Positions 1 through 7,700 of a DNA stretch of 13,617 nt are shown here, piece by piece. Both the position numbers and the translations under genes were made by a program. This DNA is from Alistipes sp. (GTDB taxonomy: Bacteria; Bacteroidota; Bacteroidia; Bacteroidales; Rikenellaceae), in assembly GCA_017561105.1 (NCBI GenBank), contig JAFZDR010000239.1, forward strand, positions 1 to 13,617. Reading direction: 5' to 3'. How positions within the stretch are numbered: the first letter of the stretch is position 1; every line of letters starts with the position of its first letter. Under the pieces are notes generated by a model. The model did not search any database. It was not told the DNA's origin and worked only from the letters and a program-made list of their open reading frames with translations.

Positions 1-126
1 ACAACCGTTCTCGATGCGTCGAACTTCCACAACTACATCTTCAGCAGTGGCGAGTCGACCGATTGGACCGGCACCGACAACTACGATGGTTGCTCGGTAT
101 TGACAGCAAAACCAACAATTCAGTAA
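1..126 (+). CDS. C-terminal end of a GLUG-repeat-type lipoprotein (5' part outside window)
   Basis: Reading from base 1 gives 41 codons and a TAA stop at 124-126. The peptide holds NFHNYIFSSG followed by TDWTGTDNYDGC. The same cap ends the two complete lipoproteins of this window (NYIYGSG...TDWTGTDNYDSC and FDNIYGG...TDWTGVENYDGC), so this is the tail of a third paralogue immediately upstream. The cap probably closes the beta-helix of a surface lipoprotein; that role is inferred from its position after the repeats. It is followed 19 nt later by a copy of the 38-codon gene, the same arrangement as in cassettes 2 and 3. The size and N-terminus of this protein cannot be seen. Confidence 0.85.
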   Translation, partial: TTVLDASNFHNYIFSSGESTDWTGTDNYDGCSVLTAKPTIQ

Positions 127-145
127 CCCCTAAAAAGCTACAGAG

Positions 146-262
146 ATGAAAAATTATTTGAAACCACAATTTGAGATTTATGAGGTCGTAGCCGAAAAGG
201 GTTATGGCGATAGCGTTCTTCTCCCGGGCTTCGGAGGCGAGAGCGACGAGTTGGTTTACTAA
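146..262 (+). CDS. 38-aa conserved small protein, copy 1 (cassette partner of the lipoprotein)
   Basis: A 38-codon gene starting 19 nt after the lipoprotein stop. It begins MKNYLKPQFEIYEV and ends GYGDSVLLPGFG-GE-SDELVY. It matches copies 2 and 3 at 29 of 38 residues; 7 of the 9 differences fall in the first 18 residues and only 2 in the last 20. In the GYGDSVLLPGFG block the DNA differs from copy 2 at synonymous third positions (GGT/GGC, GTT/GTG, CTT/CTC, CTC/CTT) without changing a residue. That pattern argues that the peptide is translated and under selection. There is no signal peptide or membrane segment; the peptide is acidic and aromatic-ended. It probably shares a transcript with the lipoprotein, because no promoter lies between them and a terminator follows. 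Function unknown. The MKxYxxP opening resembles other short Bacteroidales proteins of unknown role (recalled, not searched). Confidence 0.8.
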   Translation: MKNYLKPQFEIYEVVAEKGYGDSVLLPGFGGESDELVY

Positions 263-265
263 TTA

Positions 266-300
266 GGCTATTAGCCATTGGCTATTGGCCATTAGCTGAA
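266..300 (+). repeat. 7-bp tandem repeat array, copy 1
   Basis: Four successive heptamers of the form RGCYATT (GGCTATT, AGCCATT, GGCTATT, GGCCATT) and a degenerate fifth unit, AGCTGAA. They sit between the small-gene stop and its terminator. Related arrays occupy the same place after copies 2 and 3, but the unit order differs. Because units contain both GGCT and AGCC, the run can also pair with itself weakly. Function unknown. Confidence 0.65.
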
Positions 301-336
301 AAAATCGGGCGGGAAAACTTGCCCGATTTTTTTTTG
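299..336 (+). terminator. Rho-independent terminator of cassette 1
   Basis: Inverted repeat with arms AAAAAATCGGGC (299-310) and GCCCGATTTTTT (321-332), a 10-nt loop GGGAAAACTT, and a T run to 335. The same stem, with a nearly identical loop, ends cassettes 2 and 3. Confidence 0.9.
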
Positions 337-362
337 TTTTGTACAATAATTTCGTATCTTTG
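333..362 (+). promoter_or_regulatory. Promoter of the cassette 2 lipoprotein gene
   Basis: A -7 box TATCTTTG at 355-362 fits the Bacteroidetes consensus TAnnTTTG. A TTTG at 333-336, in the T run of the preceding terminator, gives an 18-bp spacing to it. Transcription would start around 368, leaving a leader of roughly 100 nt. Overlap of terminator and promoter packs the cassettes tightly. Confidence 0.7.
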
Positions 363-388
363 CAACAGATAAAACACCCTTTACCCTT

Positions 389-409
389 CCCGAACAATCG
401 GGGGGGGGG
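389..409 (+). promoter_or_regulatory. Leader hairpin running into a G10 tract
   Basis: CCCGA (389-393), loop ACAA and TCGGG (398-402) form a short stem whose 3' arm is the start of ten consecutive Gs (400-409). It lies in the predicted 5' leader, about 56 nt before the start codon. An equivalent hairpin and G9 tract precede the cassette 3 lipoprotein gene. Homopolymer G tracts of this length often vary in length by slippage, so this could be an expression-variation site; that is inference. Confidence 0.6.
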
Positions 410-465
410 TAATTTGTTTATTATCAACGACTTGCAAGAACTTACATATTAACAACAAAATATCA

Positions 466-3400
466 ATGAAAAATTCGGTAAAACTTTTCTTGGCAGTTGC
501 CGTTTTGTTTGCAGGCTCTGCTTGTACGACAGATGTAACTGAGGACCTTGGCGTAAATGGCTTGGGTCAAACAAAAATTGTTCTCTCGCTCGAGGAGTCG
601 CGTACTCAGCTCGGCGAGAAGGTGGGCGACCTCTACCCCGTTTATTGGAGCGAGGGCGACCAGATTTCGGTTAATGGTGTAGCGTCGAACGCCTTGACTG
701 CCGAGCAGGCAGGTTCGTCGAAGGCTGCATTTACCGTAAACGGCACCCACGACACATTCAACATCGCCTACCCTGCAGCAGAGGCCGATCAGGTACTCTT
801 CGCAGCAACTCAGGCTCACACCTCTAACACCACTTTCGCAAGTGGCGCTGCTACTCTCTATGGTGTAGGCTCGGCAGAGCAGGGCGCTAAGTTGCACCAC
901 CTCACAGGTGTATTGAAGTTTGGCGTGGTTGGTTCGGCAACCTTGAAGAAGGTGCAGATTTCGACTATCGACAACGCCCCTATCGCAGGTGCATTCGATA
1001 TCGACTTCACAACCGGCGAGGTTTCGCCAAGTGCAGCGGCTGTTTCGGCCATTAACTACTCGTTTGGCGAGGGTGTAGCACTCTCGAGTGAGCCAACAGA
1101 TATCCATGTTGCCGTTCCTGCGGGTGTTTACAATGAGTTGTACATCACCTTGTACGACAACAATGGCGGTGTGATGTTCGCAACCGCAAAGGCTGACGAT
1201 GAAAAGCCTCTCTCAGCAGGCAATGTTCGTTCGTTCTCGAAGCACATCGAGTTCGCGCCTATCAACTCATCTGCACACATCATCAGCGAGGCTGCCGACT
1301 TGGTTAAGTTTGCATCGGAGGCTGCTACAACGACTAAGGATGTAGTATTCGTTAATGATATCGATATGTCGGAGGTTGAGTGGACTCCAATCGAGGGTTA
1401 TGCCGGCTCAATCAACGGTAACGGCTACGCAATCAAGGGATTGAAGGCTCCATTGTTCGGCACAACAAATGCAAAGATTAAGGGTTTGCACCTCACCGAG
1501 CTCAATGCAGAGTGGGCAACCTATGCTAAGGCGGGCGCTTTTGCTTCGTACCTTGCTGACGGTGGCGTACTTTCGCACTGCTCGACCGATGGTAAGATTG
1601 TCATCAACAACACAACCTATGCCGAGCCTGTAGTGCGCCAGCAATATGACTTCGTATATGGCGGATTGGTTGGTTTGACCACAGGTGCGACCATCGAGCA
1701 CTGCGAGAACAAGGCTGACATCACCATCACCTCTGTATGTTCGCAGTCGGTAGCAGGCTCTAACTTCTATGGTTTCAGCTTTGGTGGTGTAGTGGGAGCA
1801 GCAGACCTCGTAGAAGGAGGCAACCCGACATCTATCACTCACGCAGTGAATCGTGGAGCAATTCACATCAACAACACAACGGCTCTCTCTCGTGGTTACT
1901 ACTGGATGGGAGGTGTATTCGGTCAGACAATCGCCGATAACAGCCTTTCGGCATTCAGTCACTGCTATAACTATGGTAACATATCGACAAAAAAGGATTG
2001 CTCACTTCCAGCACTCCGACTTGGTGGCGTATTCGGTGACCTTGCAACCAACCAAATCAGCACTTGTGACTTCATTGAGAACCACGGTGACATCTTCGTT
2101 CACGGAGAGGTCGCATCAAATGTAATCCAAGTGTATGGTATTGGCTATACAGCGTATGTCGTAGATGGTGTGAACGACTGTCTTAACACGGGTGATATTG
2201 ACGTACATAGCAATGCTTTGGGCAATATGTATATCTGTGGAGGTATCTTGGGTATTACCGCAAGTAGCGAAACCAAGGGTGTATGCCATCGTATGAAGAA
2301 TGAGGGTAACATCACCTTCGCACCTTACAATGCGTCATCAAAGATGACAGGTACACTCACTGTTGCAGGTTTGACCAACAATCTCAACTGCGGCATCGAG
2401 GGTACAGCCGGCAGTCCTTCGGGCAATAGCGGTGCAATTCGTGTGACCTCCGTAACCCAAAATATAACATACATTGCAGGTGTAGCAAACAATCTTGGCG
2501 AAGGCTTCACCCTCACAAATGTTGAGAATAGCGGCTCTATCACTGTTGACGGAGATGTTACGGGCACGGCAGGCGACATCTATGCGTGTGGTATAGGTGC
2601 AACACTCAAGGCAAACTCAATACTCAACGATGTAAAGAATAGCGGTAGTATAAATGTAGGCGGTAGTGCAAGTCGATATGTAATCACAGCAGGTATCGCT
2701 AACGAGGTGCGTTGCACAATGACCAATGTTTCGAATAGCGCAGATATCAATGTTACGGCCACATCGGGCTCGAATGCCTTTGCTCTCGGTATTGGCCGTT
2801 TGATTTATCTCAGAGCAACCGATGTCTACAATACAGGAGATATCACCTACTCCGGCACTTCGACTGCAGGAGCGATTCAGGTAGCGGGACTCTATGGTAC
2901 ACTCGGCAACAACTCGCTTAGCACAGATGCCGCAAATCCATCGAGCAATAGCGGAACTGTCACCTTCAACGGTAAAGCATTGGATTCAAGCAAGACTGTT
3001 AAGGTTGCTGGATTCTCTGCCATATTGAACTACAGCAAGGGTGTATCGAAACTCTTGAACAAGGGAAATGTTGTATGTGTGGGTATTGCAGAGAATGTTG
3101 CACCAATTCACCTCGGAGGTTTGGCGTGCGATGTCAACCACCCTGCAAGCAACTGCGAGAATAGAGGTACAGTATCGTTCTCGGGTTTAGCAACAGGCAC
3201 TATGTATGCATCGGGTATCGGCGTGACTATGGGCGCAACAGGCACCTTGACCAATGTTACAAATAATGGTAAAATCACCTCGACAGGCTCGCACAATGCC
3301 CAAGTTCGCTTGACAGGTATCATTGGATTAGAGTATGCCGCAGGAACATTGACCGGCGCACGCAACAATGGTGATATCGAGATGAATGGCGAGGTTAAGG

Positions 3401-4314
3401 CAAGTATCGGTATCGCAGGTATCTGGCCGGTAAACCAGAAAGCTGAGACCACATTTATAGACTGCCACAACAGCGGCATTATTTCGGTAATAAGCACAAC
3501 CGAGAATACCAGCTCGAACAATATCGGAGGTTTGGTGGGTTACACTGCCCAAAATATGACTTTCGACGCTTGCTCCAATAGTGGCAAGACGGTTGATGGT
3601 GTCAAGAAGGGCATCTATGTTGACCAGCCTGTAAAGCACGGCTACTTCGATATTGCAGGTTGTGTTGGTTATGTCTACAAGGCGAAGATCACCTTCCTCA
3701 ATGGCTTCACCAATAGCGCAGATATCTATGTCAAGGCCACCAACACCTACGCAGGAACATACCCAGTGGGTGGCGTGTTGGCAGTTTACAACCTGGCAAA
3801 CGCAAGCTATGCAGAGTGGACAGGCACCGTCAAGAATACGGGTAAGATTACCTTCGATGGTGACGCATCGGCAAGCAAGACTCTTGCGGTGGGTGGCATT
3901 ATCGGTATTTCGGGTGCTGTAGATTGCGAGGCTAAACTCGTTAATACTGGCGATATCGTTGTCAAAGACACCGCCAAGATCCCAGCAACAAATGGCTTTG
4001 GAGGTATTATAGGTGTCGCCGGCGGTACTATAAATGGCGCACAGTCCTACTTTACGCTCGAGAAGAATTATGAGATAGCCGCAAATGTAGGCTTCATCAC
4101 CGGCTCGGCTCGTGCAAATGGCTCAGTAGTAGCAAGCAACTGTAAGATTGGTGGCGGTGTGTTAAAGTATGATGAAGCTGACGAGTCTATGAAGGTTGTT
4201 CCATTCACCGAGGGCGACTTCCACAACTACATCTACGGTAGCGGAACAAATACCGATTGGACCGGCACTGACAACTACGACAGTTGTACTCTCCTCTCGG
4301 CTAAGCCGGAATAA
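466..4314 (+). CDS. Giant lipoprotein: fimbrillin-like N-terminus plus GLUG-like beta-helix repeats
   Basis: 1282 residues. Residues 1-19 are a lipoprotein signal peptide ending before Cys20 (FAGSAC), and acidic residues follow in TTDVTEDLG. A surface lipoprotein is likely, given the many surface-exposed Bacteroidetes lipoproteins. Residues about 30-265 resemble Bacteroidales fimbrillin-like (Mfa-type) domains, with ESRTQLG and YPVYWSEGDQISVNG. Near residue 272 begins the usual lead-in to GLUG repeats (EAADLVKFA, then NDIDM, WTPIEGYAGSINGNGYAIKG). From about 310 to 1230 I count some 21 units carrying an N-x-G-x-I type motif (NSGSITVDG, NTGDITYSG, NNGDIEMNG), alternating with GG(I/V)xG segments. 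This is typical of a parallel beta-helix adhesin-like stalk. The C-terminal cap has TDWTGTDNYDSC. The ATG was chosen because the signal peptide follows it directly; no Shine-Dalgarno is visible, as is usual in this phylum. First gene of cassette 2. Ligand and role unknown; adhesion is a guess. Confidence 0.85.
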   Translation: MKNSVKLFLAVAVLFAGSACTTDVTEDLGVNGLGQTKIVLSLEESRTQLGEKVGDLYPVYWSEGDQISVNGVASNALTAEQAGSSKAAFTVNGTHDTFNIAYPAAEADQVLFAATQAHTSNTTFASGAATLYGVGSAEQGAKLHHLTGVLKFGVVGSATLKKVQISTIDNAPIAGAFDIDFTTGEVSPSAAAVSAINYSFGEGVALSSEPTDIHVAVPAGVYNELYITLYDNNGGVMFATAKADDEKPLSAGNVRSFSKHIEFAPINSSAHIISEAADLVKFASEAATTTKDVVFVNDIDMSEVEWTPIEGYAGSINGNGYAIKGLKAPLFGTTNAKIKGLHLTELNAEWATYAKAGAFASYLADGGVLSHCSTDGKIVINNTTYAEPVVRQQYDFVYGGLVGLTTGATIEHCENKADITITSVCSQSVAGSNFYGFSFGGVVGAADLVEGGNPTSITHAVNRGAIHINNTTALSRGYYWMGGVFGQTIADNSLSAFSHCYNYGNISTKKDCSLPALRLGGVFGDLATNQISTCDFIENHGDIFVHGEVASNVIQVYGIGYTAYVVDGVNDCLNTGDIDVHSNALGNMYICGGILGITASSETKGVCHRMKNEGNITFAPYNASSKMTGTLTVAGLTNNLNCGIEGTAGSPSGNSGAIRVTSVTQNITYIAGVANNLGEGFTLTNVENSGSITVDGDVTGTAGDIYACGIGATLKANSILNDVKNSGSINVGGSASRYVITAGIANEVRCTMTNVSNSADINVTATSGSNAFALGIGRLIYLRATDVYNTGDITYSGTSTAGAIQVAGLYGTLGNNSLSTDAANPSSNSGTVTFNGKALDSSKTVKVAGFSAILNYSKGVSKLLNKGNVVCVGIAENVAPIHLGGLACDVNHPASNCENRGTVSFSGLATGTMYASGIGVTMGATGTLTNVTNNGKITSTGSHNAQVRLTGIIGLEYAAGTLTGARNNGDIEMNGEVKASIGIAGIWPVNQKAETTFIDCHNSGIISVISTTENTSSNNIGGLVGYTAQNMTFDACSNSGKTVDGVKKGIYVDQPVKHGYFDIAGCVGYVYKAKITFLNGFTNSADIYVKATNTYAGTYPVGGVLAVYNLANASYAEWTGTVKNTGKITFDGDASASKTLAVGGIIGISGAVDCEAKLVNTGDIVVKDTAKIPATNGFGGIIGVAGGTINGAQSYFTLEKNYEIAANVGFITGSARANGSVVASNCKIGGGVLKYDEADESMKVVPFTEGDFHNYIYGSGTNTDWTGTDNYDSCTLLSAKPE

Positions 4315-4339
4315 GTAAAACCCAAAAACAGTTACGATT

Positions 4340-4456
4340 ATGAAGAATTACACAAAACCTGAATTTGATATTTTCGAGGTAGCTGTCGAGGGCGGCTATG
4401 GCGATAGCGTGCTCCTTCCGGGCTTCGGTTCGGAGAACGACGAGTTGGTTTACTAA
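4340..4456 (+). CDS. 38-aa conserved small protein, copy 2
   Basis: It starts 25 nt after the lipoprotein stop, with a short A-rich gap ending GTTACGATT before the ATG. The product begins MKNYTKPEFDIFEVAVEG and ends GYGDSVLLPGFG-SE-NDELVY. The protein is identical to copy 3, although two adjacent codons differ in four bases (GGT TCG here, GGA AGC in copy 3) and still encode Gly-Ser. That includes a switch between the two serine codon boxes. No signal peptide, cysteine or hydrophobic helix is present. The gene is probably co-transcribed with the lipoprotein from the promoter at 333-362 and ends at the terminator at 4504. A ribosomally made signal or precursor peptide, a chaperone-like partner or a regulator are all possible; nothing here decides between them. 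Confidence 0.82.
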   Translation: MKNYTKPEFDIFEVAVEGGYGDSVLLPGFGSENDELVY

Positions 4457-4458
4457 TT

Positions 4459-4493
4459 AGCTTTTAGCCATTGGCCATTAGCCATTAGCTAAA
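4459..4493 (+). repeat. 7-bp tandem repeat array, copy 2
   Basis: Units AGCTTTT, AGCCATT, GGCCATT, AGCCATT and AGCTAAA lie directly after the small-gene stop. The outer units also give an inverted TTAGCT/AGCTAA pair, so the transcript could fold here just before the terminator hairpin. Confidence 0.65.
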
Positions 4494-4503
4494 GAATAGA
4501 GAG

Positions 4504-4534
4504 AATCGGGCGGGAAAACTTGCCCGATTTTTTT
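4504..4534 (+). terminator. Rho-independent terminator of cassette 2
   Basis: Arms AATCGGGC (4504-4511) and GCCCGATT (4522-4529), a 10-nt loop GGGAAAACTT, then a T run to 4534. It ends the lipoprotein-peptide transcript. Confidence 0.88.
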
Positions 4535-4565
4535 GTGTTTTTTCGATAATTATTTTATACCTTTG
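4532..4565 (+). promoter_or_regulatory. Promoter of the cassette 3 lipoprotein gene
   Basis: A -7 box TACCTTTG at 4558-4565 fits TAnnTTTG. The best upstream box is TTTG at 4532-4535; its 22-bp spacing is a little long. It starts inside the T run of the preceding terminator, as in cassette 2. Predicted start near 4572, leader about 130 nt. Confidence 0.55.
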
Positions 4566-4599
4566 TATAACAAATAATGCAAAGACGACAAAGTACTCT

Positions 4600-4621
4600 C
4601 CCTGAATTTTTCGGGGGGGGG
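4600..4621 (+). promoter_or_regulatory. Leader hairpin running into a G9 tract
   Basis: CCCTGAA (4600-4606), loop TTT and TTCGGGG (4610-4616, one G-U pair) form a stem whose 3' arm is the start of nine Gs (4613-4621). It corresponds to the hairpin and G10 tract of cassette 2 although the surrounding leader has diverged. The tract ends 82 nt before the start codon. Confidence 0.6.
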
Positions 4622-4703
4622 TATTTGGGTTTTAATGCATTGACTATTAGTATTTTACAAGCCCGAAAAGACATTTTAACAAAACTTTCTAAAACTTAAC
4701 ACA

Positions 4704-7700
4704 ATGAAACACCCAACAAAAATTTTCATGGCAGTTGCGGTTTTGTTTGCAAGTTTTGCTTGTACAACAGATGCGACCGAAGACCTCGGAGTAAAAGTTG
4801 GAGGTCAAACAACATTGACAATCTCGTTGGAGGAGTCGCGTACTCAACTTGGCGAGAAGGCTGACGGCGTTTACCCGCTCTACTGGAGCGAGGGCGACCA
4901 GCTCTCTTTGAATGGTGTAACCTCTGCAGCTCTTACTGCCGAGCAGGCGGGCGCAGCCTCTACACAGTTCACCTTCGATGGCGTCATCGGCTACCCTTAC
5001 AACATTATCTACCCTGCAAGCGCTACAAACGAGGTTACCTTCCTCGCTGAGCAAAGCTACGTTGCGGGCACATTCGCAGCTGGTGCTGCGCCGATGTATG
5101 GCTACGCAGCAAGTGCGGGCGATGCTATTCAGATGAACAACCTTGTAGGCGTACTCTGCATTCAGCCTTATGGCGAGGGTATAACCCTTACAAGCGTATC
5201 GGTGAAATCGCAGTCGGGTGCTATTGCAGGTTCTTACACCGTTGATCGCGCAACAGGCGCTTTGACCGCTGTAGCCGACACCACTTCGGACACCGTAACT
5301 ATGTCGCTTGGTGACGAGGGTTTGGCACTTGGTGCAACCCCAACCCCAATCTATATCACCGTTCCTGCAGGTCAGTATGGCCTATTCTCGGTTACACTCA
5401 GCACTGCAACCGACAAGATGGCTCTCTACTTCGATAGTTCATCGAAGCCTATCTCGGCAGGTACCGTTCGTGAGTTCACCCCATTTGTCTATGCAGCAAA
5501 TGTGGCTGAGGGCGAGGAGTTCCTTATTGACAGCGCAGATGCGTTGATTCGCTTTGCTAATATCGCAAACAACTTTGCTCCATACAAGGTGGCTAAGGTT
5601 GTTGCCGATATCGATATGACAGGCAAGAACTGGACTTCGATTGAGGGCTTCGAGTTCGCATTCGATGGCGGCAACTTCGAGATTAAGGGCTTGAATGCAC
5701 CATTGTTTGGTGAGACTATGGCTGCCGAGATTAAGAATGTAAAGTTGGTTGATGTGAATATCACCACCGAGCGCCCCGAGGCAGGAGCGTTGGCTTGTAG
5801 CGTTTTGAACGAAGCAGCCAATATCTCAAACTGCTCTGTAACGGGAAAATTCACTGTTGTAGGTAAGGATGTAGCAGTTCTTCATACAGAGCTTCAGTAT
5901 GGTGCAATGATTGGTTATAGTAGCTCTAAACAGTGCTACAAGAATTTGTACACCAATGTTGCGATAGAGGTTAAAGAGAGCTTTGTCCAGACTGTACAGA
6001 TTGGTAATGCTGTCGGCAACTGTCTCGGCAAGCTCGAGAATGTAACTTGCCACGGTACCATTAACTTTGCCGGAACTGTAGGTGGCAGTAGCAAGCGTCT
6101 CCGCGTCGGTGGTATTGCTGGTCGAGTATATGGAATGAAGAACTGTGTTAATGGCTCGCCTGAGGATGCTACACAGGCTCTCGGTTCCATCACCCTCGGC
6201 GGAGTACGCAAACAAGATACCGAGGTTGGTGGTCTTGCAGTGTATATAATTGGTGCAACAGAGAATTGCCACAACTATGCAAAGCTAACTGCCGGAGGAG
6301 AAGCAGTTAATATATCTGTTGGTGGCCTCTGTCGATATGCCTATTCAAGCACCATTTCGAACTGTTCTAACCACGGTGATATTGTTATGTCATCTAAGAG
6401 TGCACAATGGTATCTCGGAGGTTTGGTTTCGGAGGATGGCTCTTCATCAGGTGGTACATTTGTAAACTGTGCAAATTACGGAACTATAGATATGACCAAA
6501 GAGGCAGTTTCTACATATGTATATGCCGGAGGTTTGATAGGTCGTAAGGCAAAGGATTATGCGACAACTTTCGATAACTGTACCAACGAAGGTGATATCA
6601 AGTTTGCTTGTACCTTGACTTGCGGTATGCGTATCGGAGGCTTGATTGGATATACCGACCAGGCAAAGCTCGTATTGAAGAATAATAATACCAACAAGGG
6701 TAATTTCTTTGCGGAAGGTCAGTGTAAGTACTTAAATTATGGTGGTATCTTTGGTCAGGTGAGCAAAGCATATAGCACAGACTCTTATGGTACTATGACC
6801 AATACAGGTGATATAACTTGTACCACAAAAACATCGGTTAATACTGAATTTATCCGCGCTTCAACTATATTTGGCTACATAAACAATACTACCGATTTGA
6901 GAGATGCCGATATGTTCTATGTCAACACAGGTGATATCTCTGTGATTACCGGACAACCAGACAACGCTATGGTGGGTTCTATCTGCACCTATCGTGTAGG
7001 TCACTTCTCGAATGCACGTAGCTTCTGCAATGTCACAACCGATGCTACCTATGTTGGCTTGATGGCTACAAATACCGATGGCTATCTCTCGAAATATGCT
7101 CACGAGCATTGCTATGTTGGTGGAACTCTTACAAGAAATGGCGTTAAGACCGAGATTACTCGCGACAACTACACCACATTGCTCTACTACAAAGGTATCA
7201 CCGAGGGATCGGACGCTGAGAAAGAGGCCGTTACAAAATACTACAATGGCTATATCTCTTCGATCGATGCTACACCTCAGTACAAGGAGATTGGCGTACT
7301 CGAGATTGCAACAGCTGATGACCTCGCTGCATTTGCTGCAAAGGTTGCTGCCGATGCAACTTGCGCTGACTATGTTAAGGTTACTGCAAATATCGATATG
7401 ACGGGTAAGAGTTGGACTCCAATCGCAGGTTTTGCTGGTATATTCGATGGTGGCAACTTCGAGATTCAGAACTTGGCTGCACCATTGTTCGGTGAGACAA
7501 AATTGATGTCGCTTCAGAACGTCAAGCTCACAGGCGTAAATCTCTCGGCTTCACCTTCGGGCAGCGCAGAGTTTATATATGGCGCAATTGCTAACTACGT
7601 GAACAATGCAAATGCTACTATCGGCAACTGCTCGGCAAGTGGTGAAATTGCTATACATATGACCAGCTCACAGACTGCCCACACTCGAATTGCCGGTCTT

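Larger units (their letters stand above)
4331..4536 (+). repeat. 206-bp direct repeat, left copy
   Basis: Matches 8913-9118 at 199 of 206 positions by hand alignment without gaps. It spans the end of the lipoprotein-to-peptide gap, the whole 38-codon gene, the heptamer array and the terminator. The seven differences are one in the gap, four in adjacent codons (GGTTCG versus GGAAGC, both Gly-Ser) and two in the terminator loop. The offset is 4582 bp, one full cassette. Confidence 0.9.

Noticed and set aside
410..422. Second promoter just after the G tract (TAATTTG-like)
   Set aside because: The sequence is one base short of TAnnTTTG, and no TTTG lies 18-22 bp upstream. The box at 355-362 fits far better.
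463..1107. Minus-strand frame of 214 codons opposite the lipoprotein signal and N-terminal domain
   Set aside because: Cysteine- and arginine-rich shadow frame; a similar one occurs opposite the paralogue at 4689-5054 because the coding strands are similar, not because it is a gene.
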